DNA of 64,000 nucleotides, taken from assembly GCF_019175385.1 (NCBI RefSeq), contig NC_083337.1, positions 49,018,938 through 49,082,937 on the forward strand, written 5' to 3'. The DNA comes from Lycium barbarum (lineage: Eukaryota; Streptophyta; Magnoliopsida; Solanales; Solanaceae). A program made the translations under genes and the position numbers. Under the pieces are notes generated by a model that saw only the letters and a program-made list of their open reading frames with translations, was not told the DNA's origin and did no database searches. This document shows, one piece after another, positions 46,312 through 57,441 of this stretch (the first letter of the stretch is position 1; every line of letters begins with the position of its first letter).

Positions 46312-47064
46312 TGTTATATCCCGCATTTCTGTACAATCAGATAATTCAAGACAATCGCGGGAAGACAGTAACCAAGGCCATATTTTTACTTTGCTTGGCA
46401 TATAAGTTGTTATGAAAATTTTGAAGTGGAATTAATGAGAAAGGTTAAGGGCATAAAGGGAAGTTGCAATATGACTCGTGGGAAATATGGAGAAAGGCGA
46501 AGGGTAAATTTGGAAGTTGGAAAAATGTTTCATGAATCACAAGAACTAGCCCAAAAATAAGTGGGCTTGAATTTTTAAAGAAATGGACAAGGCCCAACCG
46601 GCCATAGGGCATGGGCTAGGCCCATGATTAATTAATTCATGGGAATTAAATAGATGACTAAGTCATCTTTTTGCTACCATTCTCTAGAAATTTCAAGACA
46701 AGCAAGAACAAGAGAGAGAGGAGAAAAACATCAAGGCCATTCGGCCATAGAGAAAATTCCCAAGAAAAATTTGCAAAATTTCTCCAAAAATCATTTCCTA
46801 CTAAGTAAAGAGTCCCTAACAAGGTGGAGTAGTCATTGGAACAAGAAAACACAAGTTCTTGAAGTTACAATTTTGGCTAAGTTGGAGGATCAAAGAAGAA
46901 GGTGAGAATTCATCTCCTTTAGATGTTATGAATATTTATACGTGTTGTAGTGTGCAAAAATGGATGAAATTCGTGAAGGAAAGGAATATAGAGGGTGGCC
47001 GTGTATGTATATACATGTGTGTAGGAAGTGTGTTTTAATTATCTTGTCTAGTGTTGGTTGTTAT
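46312..47064 (+). repeat. Element F 3' LTR, truncated by G
   Basis: Matches 31750-32503 until GGTTGTTAT, where G begins. GTTAT (47060-47064) is the likely target sequence. Confidence 0.9.
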
Positions 47065-50059
47065 TGTCACGACCCAACCCCGTGGGCCGCGACCAGTGCC
47101 CTAGCTGGGCACCTATACGTACCCGATACCCAAATTAGCATATTATCAGAATAATAATATAATAATAACATTAGTGGATGCTACAGAATTTAGTAGAAGA
47201 GCAGACTTGGCACACAGAAGCCGATAAGGCTATCATAAAACAAAACATCCCAAACATATGTACAGAACCCACACAGATGTATCCACAGACCTCTACAGAA
47301 CATATCATAATCATAAGACGGGACAGGGCCCCGTCATACCCAGAACAAAGTACATATCCAGATAGCAGTGACAGACTGTACCAAAAGATGGGCTCTGAAG
47401 AAGGGAGCGCCCCAAAATAGCAGAAATGGGATCCTAAACGTGTGGATCAGCAAACCTGTCGTCTGTACCTGCGCGGCATGAAAACACAGCCCCCGAAGAA
47501 AGGGGGTCAGTACGAAATATGTACTGAATATGTAAAGCGGAATCACAGAAGTCAAATCATAATGGTTACAGAAAAATGAGTACAGAATCCAGAGTGTCAA
47601 ATGCATATTTCCAAAACAGACAGAATGCGTACAGAAACATATGTCATATCATATCATATCCGGTCCCTGCCACGGGACTCGGCAGACAGAATGTGGCCAC
47701 CCTCCCAACGCTGGTGCCACTATACAAAGGAATCAGAAAAAAGGGGTGTGGCCCCCTATCATATAATGTCATATGAAAATGGCCATAACAGATCAGATCA
47801 GAATAGGCGGACATGGCACATCATACTCCACAGACCCATGTACGCGTATACCTGCCCCCTCACATCGGGACGCGGCGAACAATGCAGAGAATCACGCTTG
47901 ACAACATATCCTGGCCCGGGCTCAGTGTGGGAAACATTGGGACATCCACGAATGGAGTAGTGAGAGACTAATGCAATTTAAAAATATCATAAGTGTTTTC
48001 AAAGACTCGATGAAGCGTAGCAAAGACAAACAAATCAAATGGAGTCGGACGGAATCATATTAAATGTATTCCGGATATCACAATAAATTACAGAAGTATA
48101 ACTTTCCCGAAGTCATTCCGAGTGTCAAAATAATTTATAATATTTAACAGAATATTTAAAATAATATTCGTTAAGTGATTAGTAGGGTAATTAAAATTTT
48201 TTTCAAAAATCGCTTAAAAAGGAAGCTTTAGCATATTAGGGGCAAAACCGTAAATAGCGGGCCCGCCTTGGGACAAACAAGGCGGCGGGCTCAAATTGTG
48301 CCCTCTAAGCATATAGTATCACCTAAAAAGGTTATACAGACATTCTATGGCTTTCTGAATAATTTAGAGCAAAATTGCATAATTTCAGAAAAAGCGTATC
48401 AAAATGGTTCAATTCTACTGAAGGAAAAACTGAAATTTTGTCTTGCGGATTCCGAGGGCCAAGAGGTCCTTCGAGGCCCGGATCCGACCCTAACACACTA
48501 GGGGCATGCCAAGGGAAGAATTGGGTTTGCTTTACATACCTTTCACGCTCCTTAAGCCTTTCCAAACTCACTTCCCGTTTCGTCGAAAAACTGCAATTGG
48601 TCAAGTTTACCAATTGTAAGCTATGAATACCAAAGTTCCAACTTAATGCATATTTGGCTACCGAAATTTCGGCAGCACTTCCCCTATACATATAGCACCC
48701 CGAGAATTCAACTCGGCTATAATTCATCAACAACAACCCAAACGACAACATCAATATCAACAATAAACATTAAAAACACAAATATCCTTCAACTAGTCAT
48801 TTTTCTCACAAGTTGACATAATCTTCAATTCAACCCAAACTTTCGAACTAACATCATGATTTCACATCCATTATCACTCAAGATCATCACAATATAGATT
48901 TAGAGACATTTCATATCATTTTCCTTATGATATACACTCGATATACATAATATACAACTTTCCGCCAAAATCATAACTTATGCAAAACACCAAATCTTTG
49001 GCATACAACTTCATAACAAGTTTCCAACTTCCAAATTCATCAATGATCATCTTAATTCACAACCAAACAACTTCATTTCCTTAATGTCGGAAAATCATAC
49101 TAAAACGACATAAGTGTTTACATTCCAATTCAATACAAACTTATATCATTCTAACTTCATTTCCATGCCAAGCATTACAACAACACTCCAATACACTAAA
49201 CAAACTTGATCCATTTCATTCCCAATCCACATATACGACACGGCCATATGCTTATTTTTCCACATCAACTAAATTCATCCAACTTTCAATTCGCATATGC
49301 ATTTCATCACAATTACAACTAGAATATAACATAAATTCAACACAACTTGGCTATACAACATATATATACACACGGCTACAAGCCATATACCAAACCCACA
49401 TTGCAAACTTCCATTTTTCCATACAATCAACACATTTCTATATACTACAACACAATCAAAACTTCATAACACAATAAAAAAGGTAGAAATTCTTACCTTT
49501 TCTTCACTTGAACTTGTGTTCACTTTGAGGAATCTAATGCTTCCCACTCCAAACCAACTATACCAAGATGCAAAGGAACCTTGACTTAGTAGGAAAACAA
49601 CAAGAATTGAATTTTTAGAACAATATTTATGGTGGCTATTTTTGCACCTCAAACCCGAAATGGTCTTCTTTCTCTCCTTCTATTTTCTTTGTTGTTCTTA
49701 TCTCTAATTTCTTAAGTCTTCTATGGTATATGTAGTTGAAGTGCTTGGTCACATGACCAAGCACATGACCAACTAAAATTGGGCTTGGATCATGGCCTAA
49801 TGTGGCCGGCCATACACCCCTTTTTGGGCTTCACTTACAATTCAATTTTTGAGCCCAATAACTTATGGATCATATTTTATAATTCCCGAAACTAATTTCC
49901 AAAATTCCAAAATTACCCTTAACCTTGTCCCACACTTTCATGACTCTATTCTTTCATGCATAACTCCTACGTTCAACAAAATATCAAATTTGACCTCGTA
50001 TCTCAAGAATCCATTATTTATCGAATTTTTCCAAACGTGTGAAAACACGGGATATAACA
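47065..50059 (-). repeat. Element G 3' LTR
   Basis: On the minus strand it begins TGTTATATCCCGTGTTTTC and ends GTGACA. Contains GGCCGGCC near 49805, donor-like AAAAG/GTAAGAATT at 49497/49496, palindrome CTACCGAAATTTCGGCAG (plus strand) at 48658-48675, and the double hairpin at 47489-47527. No gene. ORFs seen here recur in the other LTR copy because the LTR is duplicated. Confidence 0.92.
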
Positions 50060-50104
50060 TCCTCCCCCCCCCCCCCCCCTTTAGAACATTCGTCCTCGAA
50101 TGTA
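50060..50104 (-). other. Polypurine tract and 3' hairpin, element G
   Basis: Plus-strand TCCTCC and a C-run of about 16 (purines on the coding strand), then GAACATTCG-TCCT-CGAATGTAA, the same hairpin as in the other elements. Confidence 0.88.
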
Positions 50105-50149
50105 ACATTAACCTTATAGGGTTGGAAAATACTTTGGGGGAGTTCCTGA

Positions 50150-51136
50150 TTATAGACAACACATATGACATACGATTGGTATTAAAATGAAATTAAACAG
50201 GGATTCAAGATTACCTGAGGGCATAGGGAACAGATGAGGATATTTCTTCTTCATTTCCTCTTCAGCCTCCCACGTCATTTCCTCCCTATTATCGTTCCGC
50301 CACAGTACCTTAATAGAGGCTACATCTTTATTCCGGAGCCTCCTTACCTGACGATCCAAAATAGATACGGGCTGCTCCTCGTACGATAGTTGCTCAGTCA
50401 CCTGAATATCATCCGCAGGAAATATTCTGGAAGGGTCACCAATGCATTTGCGGAGCATAGACACATGGAATACCGGATGTACCGCTTCCAAATCAGATGG
50501 CAAATCTAACTCATAGGCGACATTTCCAACCTTCCGAACAATCTGATAAGGCCCAATATAACGCGGACTGAGCTTACCCTTTCTGTCGAACTGCATCACG
50601 CCTTTCATAGGCGATACCTTCAGAAATACCCACTCGCCTACCTGAAACTCCAACGGTCGACGCCGTTTATCCGCGTATGACTTCTGTCGACTCTGGGCTG
50701 CCAACAGTCGCTCTCGAATAAGTTTTACCTTGTCCACGGCCTGCTGGACCATATCTGGGCCAATCAACTCTATCTCGCCAATATCAAACCAGCCAATCGG
50801 CGATCTGCATTTCCTGCCATATAGAGCCTCGTACAGAGCCATCTGGATGCTGGAATGGTAACTATTATTATATGCAAACGCAATCAATGGCAAGTGATCA
50901 TCCCAGCTGCCTCTGAAATCAATAACGCAGGCCCGCAACATATCCTCCAGCGTCTGTATAGTGCGCTCGACCTGTCCGTCGCTCTGAGGATGAAAGGCTG
51001 TGCTCAGACTCACCTGAGTCCCTAGGCCCTCCTGAAACGACCTCCAGAAACGCGCCGTAAACTGGGCGCCTCTGTCAGAAATAATAGATAGAGGAACTCC
51101 GTGAAGCTTCACAATCTCCTTAATATAGAGCCTGGC
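50150..51136 (-). pseudogene. Element G integrase C-terminal half and chromodomain, after the premature stop
   Basis: Same frame as the upstream gag-pol, from which it is separated only by a TAA at 51137-51139. A Met at 51112 opens a 320-residue frame. It holds the second catalytic Asp (IISDRGAQF), the catalytic Glu ([12 protein letters not shown]), the GPY/F module (LSPRYIGPYQIV, about residue 200), VHPVFHVSMLRK and the chromodomain (VLWRNDNREEMTWEAEEE). The tail GNLESLFN... is specific to this family. No other break is visible. The domain would place the cDNA into chromatin. Confidence 0.88.
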
Positions 51137-54100
51137 TTAATCCTCGGCGGAATAAGTAGTCCTGACGGGAAGAAAATGGGCTGATTTCGTCAGCCTATCA
51201 ACAACGACCCAGATGGAATCATACTTCCGTGGAGTGCGAGGCAAACCTGTAATGAAGTCCATATTAATAACCTCCCACTTCCAAGTCGGGATTTCCATCT
51301 CCTGCAACAGTCCACCCGGCTTCTGATGCTCAATCTTGACCTGCTGACAATTAGGGCACTGGGCGACGAACTCTGCAATATCCCGCTTCATACCGTCCCA
51401 CCAGTATAAGCATCGAAGATCATGGTACATCTTCGTAGACCCAGGATGGACCGAATAGCGAGCATAATGTGCCTCGCTCATGACCTGGTGCTCAAGGCCT
51501 GCAATATCAGGTACACACAACCTGCCTCTGTATAACATAGTGCCGTCTGGTGAAAACTCGAACGGAGTCCTCTCCTTATCATAGGTTGTGTCCCTATACC
51601 GAGCTAAGACAGGATCCTCGAACTGATGCCGCTTAATATCGTCCCTGATGGATGACTCAGAAACCCCTTGAACAGAAATCTGGGTATCTCCAGAATCGGC
51701 CAGACGAACCCCGAGACTAGCCAACTGCTGAACATCACAGGCTATCTCTCTCCTGTCTGGCTGTAAATCGGCCAAACTGCCCATATACTTTCGACTGAGC
51801 GCGTCTGCAACAACATTAGCCTTGCCCGGATGATACAGAATATCTACATCATAATCTTTCAGAAGCTCCAGCCACCTCCGCTGCCGCAAATTAAGCTCTC
51901 TCTGTCTGAAAATATACTGGAGACTCTTATGATCAGTATAGATATCCACACGAACGCCATATAAATAGTGTCTCCATATCTTCAGAGCATGAATCACCGC
52001 TGCGAGCTCCAGATCGTGGGTAGGATAATTCTTCTCATGCTTTTTGAGCTGCCGGGAAGCATACGCCATAACTCTGCCGTGCTGCATCAATACACATCCT
52101 AACCCCATGCCAGAAGCGTCACAATAAATAACATACCCGTCCGGTCCCTCTGGAAGAGTCAGAACTGGGGCTGTAGTCAGCTTCTCCTTCAGCAACTGGA
52201 AGCTCCGTTCACAAGCGTCAGACCACTGGAACTTAGCTCCCTTCTGAGTCAGCCTTGTCAAAGGCGATGAAATCGAAGCAAACTTCTCCACAAACCTCCT
52301 GTAATAACTTGCTAGCCCCAGGAAACTGCGTACCTCTGTGGGCGTCGTAGGTCTAGGCCAATTCTTCACGGTCTCAATCTTCTGTGTGTCCACCCGGACA
52401 CCATCAGCTGCAATAACATGCCCCAAGAAAGCCACTGAAGACAGCCAGAATTCACACTTAGAAAATTTCGCATATAATTTCTGATGCCGGAGTACCCCTA
52501 ATACCGATCTCAGATGATCTGCGTGCTCCGCCTCAGACCGAGAATAAACCAGGATATCATCAATGAATACAATTACGAACATATCCAAGAATGGCCTGAA
52601 TACCCGGTTCATCAAATCCATGAATACTGCGGGGGCATTAGTAAGCCCAAAAGACAAAACCCTGAACTCATAATGCCCATATCGGGTCCGGAAAGCTGTC
52701 TTAGGGATATCGGCCTCTCGTACTCGTACCTGGTGATAACCAGATCGAAGATCTATCTTCGAAAAGCACTTAGCGCCCTGCAGCTGATCAAACAAATCAT
52801 CAATCCTGGGGAGGGGGTATTTATTCTTTATAGTTACCCTATTCAGCTGCCGATAATCAATACACATACGCAGCGACCCGTCCTTCTTACGCACAAATAA
52901 TACCGGGGCTCCCCAAGGCGAAGTACTGGGTCTGATGAAGCCCTTATCCAACAAATCTTTCAGCTGCTCCTTCAACTCCTTTAACTCTGCAGGCGCCATT
53001 CTATACGGAGGAATAGAGATAGGCTGAGTGTCTGGGAGTAAGTCAATAGAGAAGTCTATCTCCCGCTCTGGAGGAAGACCTGGAAGCTCATCGGGGAAAA
53101 CATCTGGAAACTCATTAATCACGGGGACTGACTGAAGTGTCGGCGTCTCGGCGTCCAAGTCTTGCACCCGAACCAGATGATAGATATAACCCTTTCTGAT
53201 CATTTTCTTTACCTTAAGGTATGAAATAAACTTACCTTTCGGCGATGCTGTATTACCAGCCCAATTTATAACTGGCTCCCCGGGAAGCTGGAAGCGAACT
53301 ACCTTATTCTGGCAGTCAACATTAGCGTAACAGGAAGCTAGCCAATCCATACCCATAATAACATCAAATTCAGTCATATCTAACTCTACCAGATCTGCCT
53401 TAGTGTCACGGTCACAAACAATCACAGAACAGTCTTTATAAACCTGTTTTGCTACAACAAAATCCCCTATTGGTGTGGCTACCTCAAATGGCTCTATAGG
53501 TTCAGACATAATACCAATTTTACCGGCAACAAGGGGTGAAATATATGATAAAGTCAAACCTGGATCAATTAGTGCATACACGGATCGAGAGAAGACCAAT
53601 AAAGTACCTGTGACGACATTAGGAGATGCCTCCTGATCCTGGCGGCTGGCCAAAGCATAAATGCGGTTCGAAGGACCGCTAATACCAGAAGCTCCACCAC
53701 GGCCTCTGCCGCGACCTGCTGGTGCTGGAAAACCCTGCCCCGTAGGGCGCATAGCCACTGACGACGATGAAGACCCAGCGACTGATCCGGTAGGCTGCGC
53801 TGCACCACCCGAACTACCCTTATACGGGTAATCTCTCACAGAATGGCCCTGACGACCACAAGAAAAGCATGCACCGGTGGCTCTGTAGCACTCTCTCGGA
53901 TGATATCTGCCACAAAGAGAACACTGAACCCTGGGTGGCCTCATCTGACCAGAACCCCTATCTGTCCGCGAACCTGAAGCCCTGGAGCTCTGGCCTGCTC
54001 CTGAATACCCTGGGCTATCAAATCTGCGACCTGTAGACTGGGGAGGTGCGCTCTGCGCCGGCTGAGATGAAAATCTGCTAGGCTGCTGCGGCTGTTGGGG

Positions 54101-55063
54101 TTGTCTGCCTCGAAAATCACCAGATGACCTGGCCCTCTTGGGCTGTCTCCGATCCTGGCCCCTGTCAGGCTGGTGTCCCCCTCTACCCCGATCCTCCATG
54201 CCCTGGGCGTGGGCCTGAATACGGGCAATGTCTATACCTGGCTGAGCAGCCAATACTAAACAGCTATCAACAAAATACCGGTCCAGCCCCACAATATATC
54301 TGTGCATCCGGTTCGCCATAGTAGCCACCATAGAAGGTGCATATCGGGCCAAGGAATCAAACTCCAAACTATAGTCCCGGACACTGCGGCCCCTCTGCCG
54401 CAATAATAAGAACCTATCAGCTCTGGCTCGTCGTAACTCTGGGGGCAGAAAATGTCCAAGAAAAGCCTGAGAAAAATCGCCCCAAACTGCTGGAGGAGCG
54501 CCGTCCCCCCTGGATAGCCCCCATGACTCGTACCAGTTTGCCGCCACATCATATAATCGGTACGAAGCTAACGCGACTGACTCTGTCTCGGAAGCATTAA
54601 TCAAATCTAGAGTGCGTCGCATCTTCATGATAAACTCCTCAGGATCCTCCTCGGGCTTTGTCCCGAAGAACTCTGGAGGACTACAAGTCAAAAACTCACG
54701 GGCTCTCGAACTATCACGCTTGACTGCCCGGTCACCTCCCAGTCCATGCCCCTGAACCTGCCCTGCCACAAGTCTGGTCAGCAACTGGACTGCCTCCCTC
54801 ATAGACTGATCCTCAGTGCCTGGCCGTGGAGCTGGAGGCTTAGGTACTGGAACTGCGGGAGCTGGCGGTGGAGCCGCCCCCCGATCTGCAGCTACGGCTG
54901 CCCCAATCTCCTCCACGAGTGGCGGTGTAGAAGAACCCTCTGTCTGGGGCAAAGTCTCCGGAGCAATATTTGCCTGGGCCCTGGTAATCCTCTGGACCCG
55001 GCTAGTCTCTCCCAAGGCTGCTGACTTGGCCTTTTGGGCCGCTGTTGCCTTTTTTGGAGGCAT
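51137..55063 (-). CDS. Element G gag-pol polyprotein, ends at a stop inside integrase
   Basis: The start is taken at 55063 ([11 protein letters not shown]), after TTTGCAGAT, because it aligns with the gag starts of D and E; an upstream in-frame Met at 55081 is less likely. Residue numbers from 55081: Lys/Pro-rich N-terminus, gag domain about 125-260 ([19 protein letters not shown]), Arg/Gln/Ser-rich stretch to 390, zinc knuckle 402-415 (CFSCG...HSVRDY, with the final Cys replaced by Tyr), protease IDPGLTLSY near 504, reverse transcriptase with FIDDILVYS near 839, RNase H with YCDASG near 987 and ADALSRK near 1095, and integrase HHCC and first catalytic Asp (NMDFITG) near 1200-1272. A TAA at 51137-51139 ends the frame. 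Gag and pol are in one frame, as is common in plant chromoviruses. Confidence 0.9.
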   Translation of the reverse strand: MPPKKATAAQKAKSAALGETSRVQRITRAQANIAPETLPQTEGSSTPPLVEEIGAAVAADRGAAPPPAPAVPVPKPPAPRPGTEDQSMREAVQLLTRLVAGQVQGHGLGGDRAVKRDSSRAREFLTCSPPEFFGTKPEEDPEEFIMKMRRTLDLINASETESVALASYRLYDVAANWYESWGLSRGDGAPPAVWGDFSQAFLGHFLPPELRRARADRFLLLRQRGRSVRDYSLEFDSLARYAPSMVATMANRMHRYIVGLDRYFVDSCLVLAAQPGIDIARIQAHAQGMEDRGRGGHQPDRGQDRRQPKRARSSGDFRGRQPQQPQQPSRFSSQPAQSAPPQSTGRRFDSPGYSGAGQSSRASGSRTDRGSGQMRPPRVQCSLCGRYHPRECYRATGACFSCGRQGHSVRDYPYKGSSGGAAQPTGSVAGSSSSSVAMRPTGQGFPAPAGRGRGRGGASGISGPSNRIYALASRQDQEASPNVVTGTLLVFSRSVYALIDPGLTLSYISPLVAGKIGIMSEPIEPFEVATPIGDFVVAKQVYKDCSVIVCDRDTKADLVELDMTEFDVIMGMDWLASCYANVDCQNKVVRFQLPGEPVINWAGNTASPKGKFISYLKVKKMIRKGYIYHLVRVQDLDAETPTLQSVPVINEFPDVFPDELPGLPPEREIDFSIDLLPDTQPISIPPYRMAPAELKELKEQLKDLLDKGFIRPSTSPWGAPVLFVRKKDGSLRMCIDYRQLNRVTIKNKYPLPRIDDLFDQLQGAKCFSKIDLRSGYHQVRVREADIPKTAFRTRYGHYEFRVLSFGLTNAPAVFMDLMNRVFRPFLDMFVIVFIDDILVYSRSEAEHADHLRSVLGVLRHQKLYAKFSKCEFWLSSVAFLGHVIAADGVRVDTQKIETVKNWPRPTTPTEVRSFLGLASYYRRFVEKFASISSPLTRLTQKGAKFQWSDACERSFQLLKEKLTTAPVLTLPEGPDGYVIYCDASGMGLGCVLMQHGRVMAYASRQLKKHEKNYPTHDLELAAVIHALKIWRHYLYGVRVDIYTDHKSLQYIFRQRELNLRQRRWLELLKDYDVDILYHPGKANVVADALSRKYMGSLADLQPDRREIACDVQQLASLGVRLADSGDTQISVQGVSESSIRDDIKRHQFEDPVLARYRDTTYDKERTPFEFSPDGTMLYRGRLCVPDIAGLEHQVMSEAHYARYSVHPGSTKMYHDLRCLYWWDGMKRDIAEFVAQCPNCQQVKIEHQKPGGLLQEMEIPTWKWEVINMDFITGLPRTPRKYDSIWVVVDRLTKSAHFLPVRTTYSAED

Positions 55064-55171
55064 ATCTGCAAATATAGCCACTCGTTAGGGAGGGGTCATC
55101 CTGATAACACAGCTCTATCGCACGATCTAAGACAGAAAGAAGGGTAGTATCCTAAATGCCCTGTAGCCTCC

Positions 55172-55206
55172 TGTCTATAGGCGTGGTGCACAACACACCG
55201 ATAAAC
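55172..55206 (-). ncRNA. Leader hairpin of G with GTGCAC loop
   Basis: Minus-strand arms TGTTTATCGGTGTG and CACGCCTATAGACA with G-U pairs and one mismatch; loop TTGTGCAC (GTGCAC at 55186-55191). Same loop as B and C. Confidence 0.72.
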
Positions 55207-55250
55207 AAGACTCTACTAGACACGGTCTGTGGACATTCCGAGGACGAACT

Positions 55251-55262
55251 GCTCTGATACCA
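55251..55262 (-). other. Primer-binding site, element G
   Basis: Minus strand TGGTATCAGAGC, initiator tRNA-Met complement, four bases from the LTR. Confidence 0.92.
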
Positions 55263-55266
55263 CTTT

Positions 55267-57441
55267 TGTCACGACCCAACCCCGTGGGCCGCGACCAGTG
55301 CCCTAGCTGGGCACCTATACATACCCGATACACAAATTAGCATATTATCAGAATAATAATATAATAATAACATTAGTGGATGCTACAGAATTTAGCAGAA
55401 GAGCAGACTTGGCACACAGAAGCCGATAAGGCTATCATAAAAGAAAACATCCCAAACATATGTACAGAACCCACACAGATGTATCCACAGACCTCTACAG
55501 AACATATCATAATCATAAGACGGGACAGGGCCCCGTCATACCCAGAACAAAGTACATATCCAGATAGCAGTGACAGATTGTACCAAAAAATGGGCTCTGA
55601 AGAAGGGAGCGCCCCAAAATAGCAGAAATGGGATCCTAAACGTGTGGATCAGCAAACCTGTCGTCTGTACCTGCGCGGCATGAAAACGCAGCCCCCGAAG
55701 AAAGGGGATCAGTACGAAATATGTACTGAATATGTAAAGCGGAATCACAGAAGTCAAATCATAATGGTTATAGAAAATGAGTACAGAATCCAGAGTGTCA
55801 AATGCATATTTCCAAAACAGACAGAATGCGTACAGAAACATATGTCATATCATATCATATCATATCCGGTCCCTGCCACGGGACTCGGCAGACAGAATGT
55901 GGCCACCCTCCCGACGCTGGTGCCACTATACAAAGGAATCAGAAAAAGGGGCGTGGCCCCGTATCATATAATGTCATATCAAAATGGCCATAACAGATCA
56001 GATCAGAATAGGCGGACATGGCACATCATACTCCACAGACCCATGTATGCGTATACCTGCCCCCTCACATCGGGACGCGGCGAACAATGCAGAGAATCAC
56101 GCTTGACAACATATCCTGGCCCGGGCTCAGTGTGGGAAACATTGGGACATCCACGAATGGAGTAGTGAGAGACTAATGCAATTTAAAAATATCATAAGTG
56201 TTTTCAAAGACTCGATGAAGCGTAGCAAAGACAAACAAATCAAATGGAGTCGGACGGAATCATATTAAATGTATTCCGGATATCATAATAAATTACAGAA
56301 GTATAACTTTCCCGAAGTCATTCCGAGTGTCAAAATAATTTATAATATTTAACAGAATATTTAAAATAATATTCGTTAAGTGATTAGTAGGGTAATTAAA
56401 ACATTTCTTTCAAAAATCGCTTAAAAAGGAAGCTTTAGCATATTAGGGGCAAAACCGTAAATAGCGGGCCCGCCTTGGGACAAACAAGGCGGCGGGCTCA
56501 AATTGTGCCCTCTAAGCATATAGTATCACCTAAAAAGGTTATACAGACATTATATGGCTTTCTGAATAATTTAGAGCAAAATTGCATAATTTCAGAAAAA
56601 GCGTATCAAAATGGTTCAATTCTACTGAAGGAAAAACTGAAATTTTGTCTTGCGGATTCCGAGGGCCAAGAGGTCCTTCGAGGCCCGGATCCGACCCTAA
56701 CACACTAGGGGCATGCCAAGGGAAGAATTGGGTTTTCTTTACATACCTTTCACGCTCCTTAAGCCTTTCCAAACTCACTTCCCGTTTCGTCGAAAAACTG
56801 CAATTGGTCAAGTTTACCAATTGTAAGCTATGAATACCAAAGTTCCAACTTAATGCATATTTGGCTACCAAAATTTCGGCAGCATTTCCCCTATACATAT
56901 AGCACCCCGAGAATTCAACTCGGCTATAATTCATCAACAACAACCCAAACGACAACATCAATATCAACAATAAACATTAAAAACACAAATATCCTTCAAC
57001 TAGTCATTTTTCTCACAAGTTGACATAATCTTCAATTCAACCCAAACTTTCGAACTAACATCATGATTTCACATCCATTATCACTCAAGATCATCACAAT
57101 ATAGATTTAGAGACATTTCATATCATTTTCCTTAAGATATACACTCGATATACATAATATACAACTTTCCGCCAAAATCATAACTTATGCAAAACACCAA
57201 ATCGTTGGCATACAACTTCATAACAAGTTTCCAACTTCCAAATTCATCAATGATCATCTTAATTCACAACCAAACAACTTCATTTCCTTAATGTCGGAAA
57301 ATCATACTAAAACGACATAAGTGTTTACATTCCAATTGAATACAAACTTATATCATTCTAACTTCATTTCCATGCCAAGAATTACAACAACACTCCAATA
57401 CACTAAACAAACTTGATCCATTTCATTCCCAAGCCACATAT
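55267..57441 (-). repeat. Element G 5' LTR, interrupted by C
   Basis: Matches 47065-49236 until CCACATAT. CATAT (57437-57441) is the likely target of C. The U3 promoter half is not in the window. The double hairpin (about 55690-55735) and palindrome (56865-56882, one change) are present. Confidence 0.9.

Larger units (their letters stand above)
31750..47064 (+). mobile_element. Element F: non-autonomous LTR retrotransposon, split by B and G
   Basis: 5' LTR 31750-35128, primer-binding site, acidic ORF, interior broken by B at 36292/45426, 5S-like module, polypurine tract, 3' LTR from 46312, cut by G at 47064. Without B the interior is about 2.05 kb. LTR differences over the 750 bp comparable are about ten by eye (near 98.7% identity). 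It has no gag-pol domain, so it is mobilised in trans. Its LTR start resembles that of A. Confidence 0.9.
47065..57441 (-). mobile_element. Element G: nearly intact Ty3/gypsy chromovirus (minus)
   Basis: 3' LTR 47065-50059 (2995 bp), polypurine tract, gag-pol 55063 to 50150, leader hairpin, primer-binding site, and 5' LTR from 55267, cut at 57441 by C. The coding region is one frame with a single stop inside integrase. The LTRs agree at roughly 98-99% by eye over the comparable part. It is the best candidate in the window for the type of helper that moves A, B, C and F. Its own 5' LTR promoter half has been pushed beyond C. Confidence 0.93.

Noticed and set aside
47601..47960. ORFs shared by 47601-47960 and 55644-56165
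   Set aside because: Both are copies of the same G LTR segment; no domain is recognisable and frames differ between copies.
50061..50080. Poly-C run (and 14266-14281) as assembly error or telomere-like repeat
   Set aside because: It is the polypurine tract of minus-strand elements, next to the LTR end; the exact length could still be imprecise.
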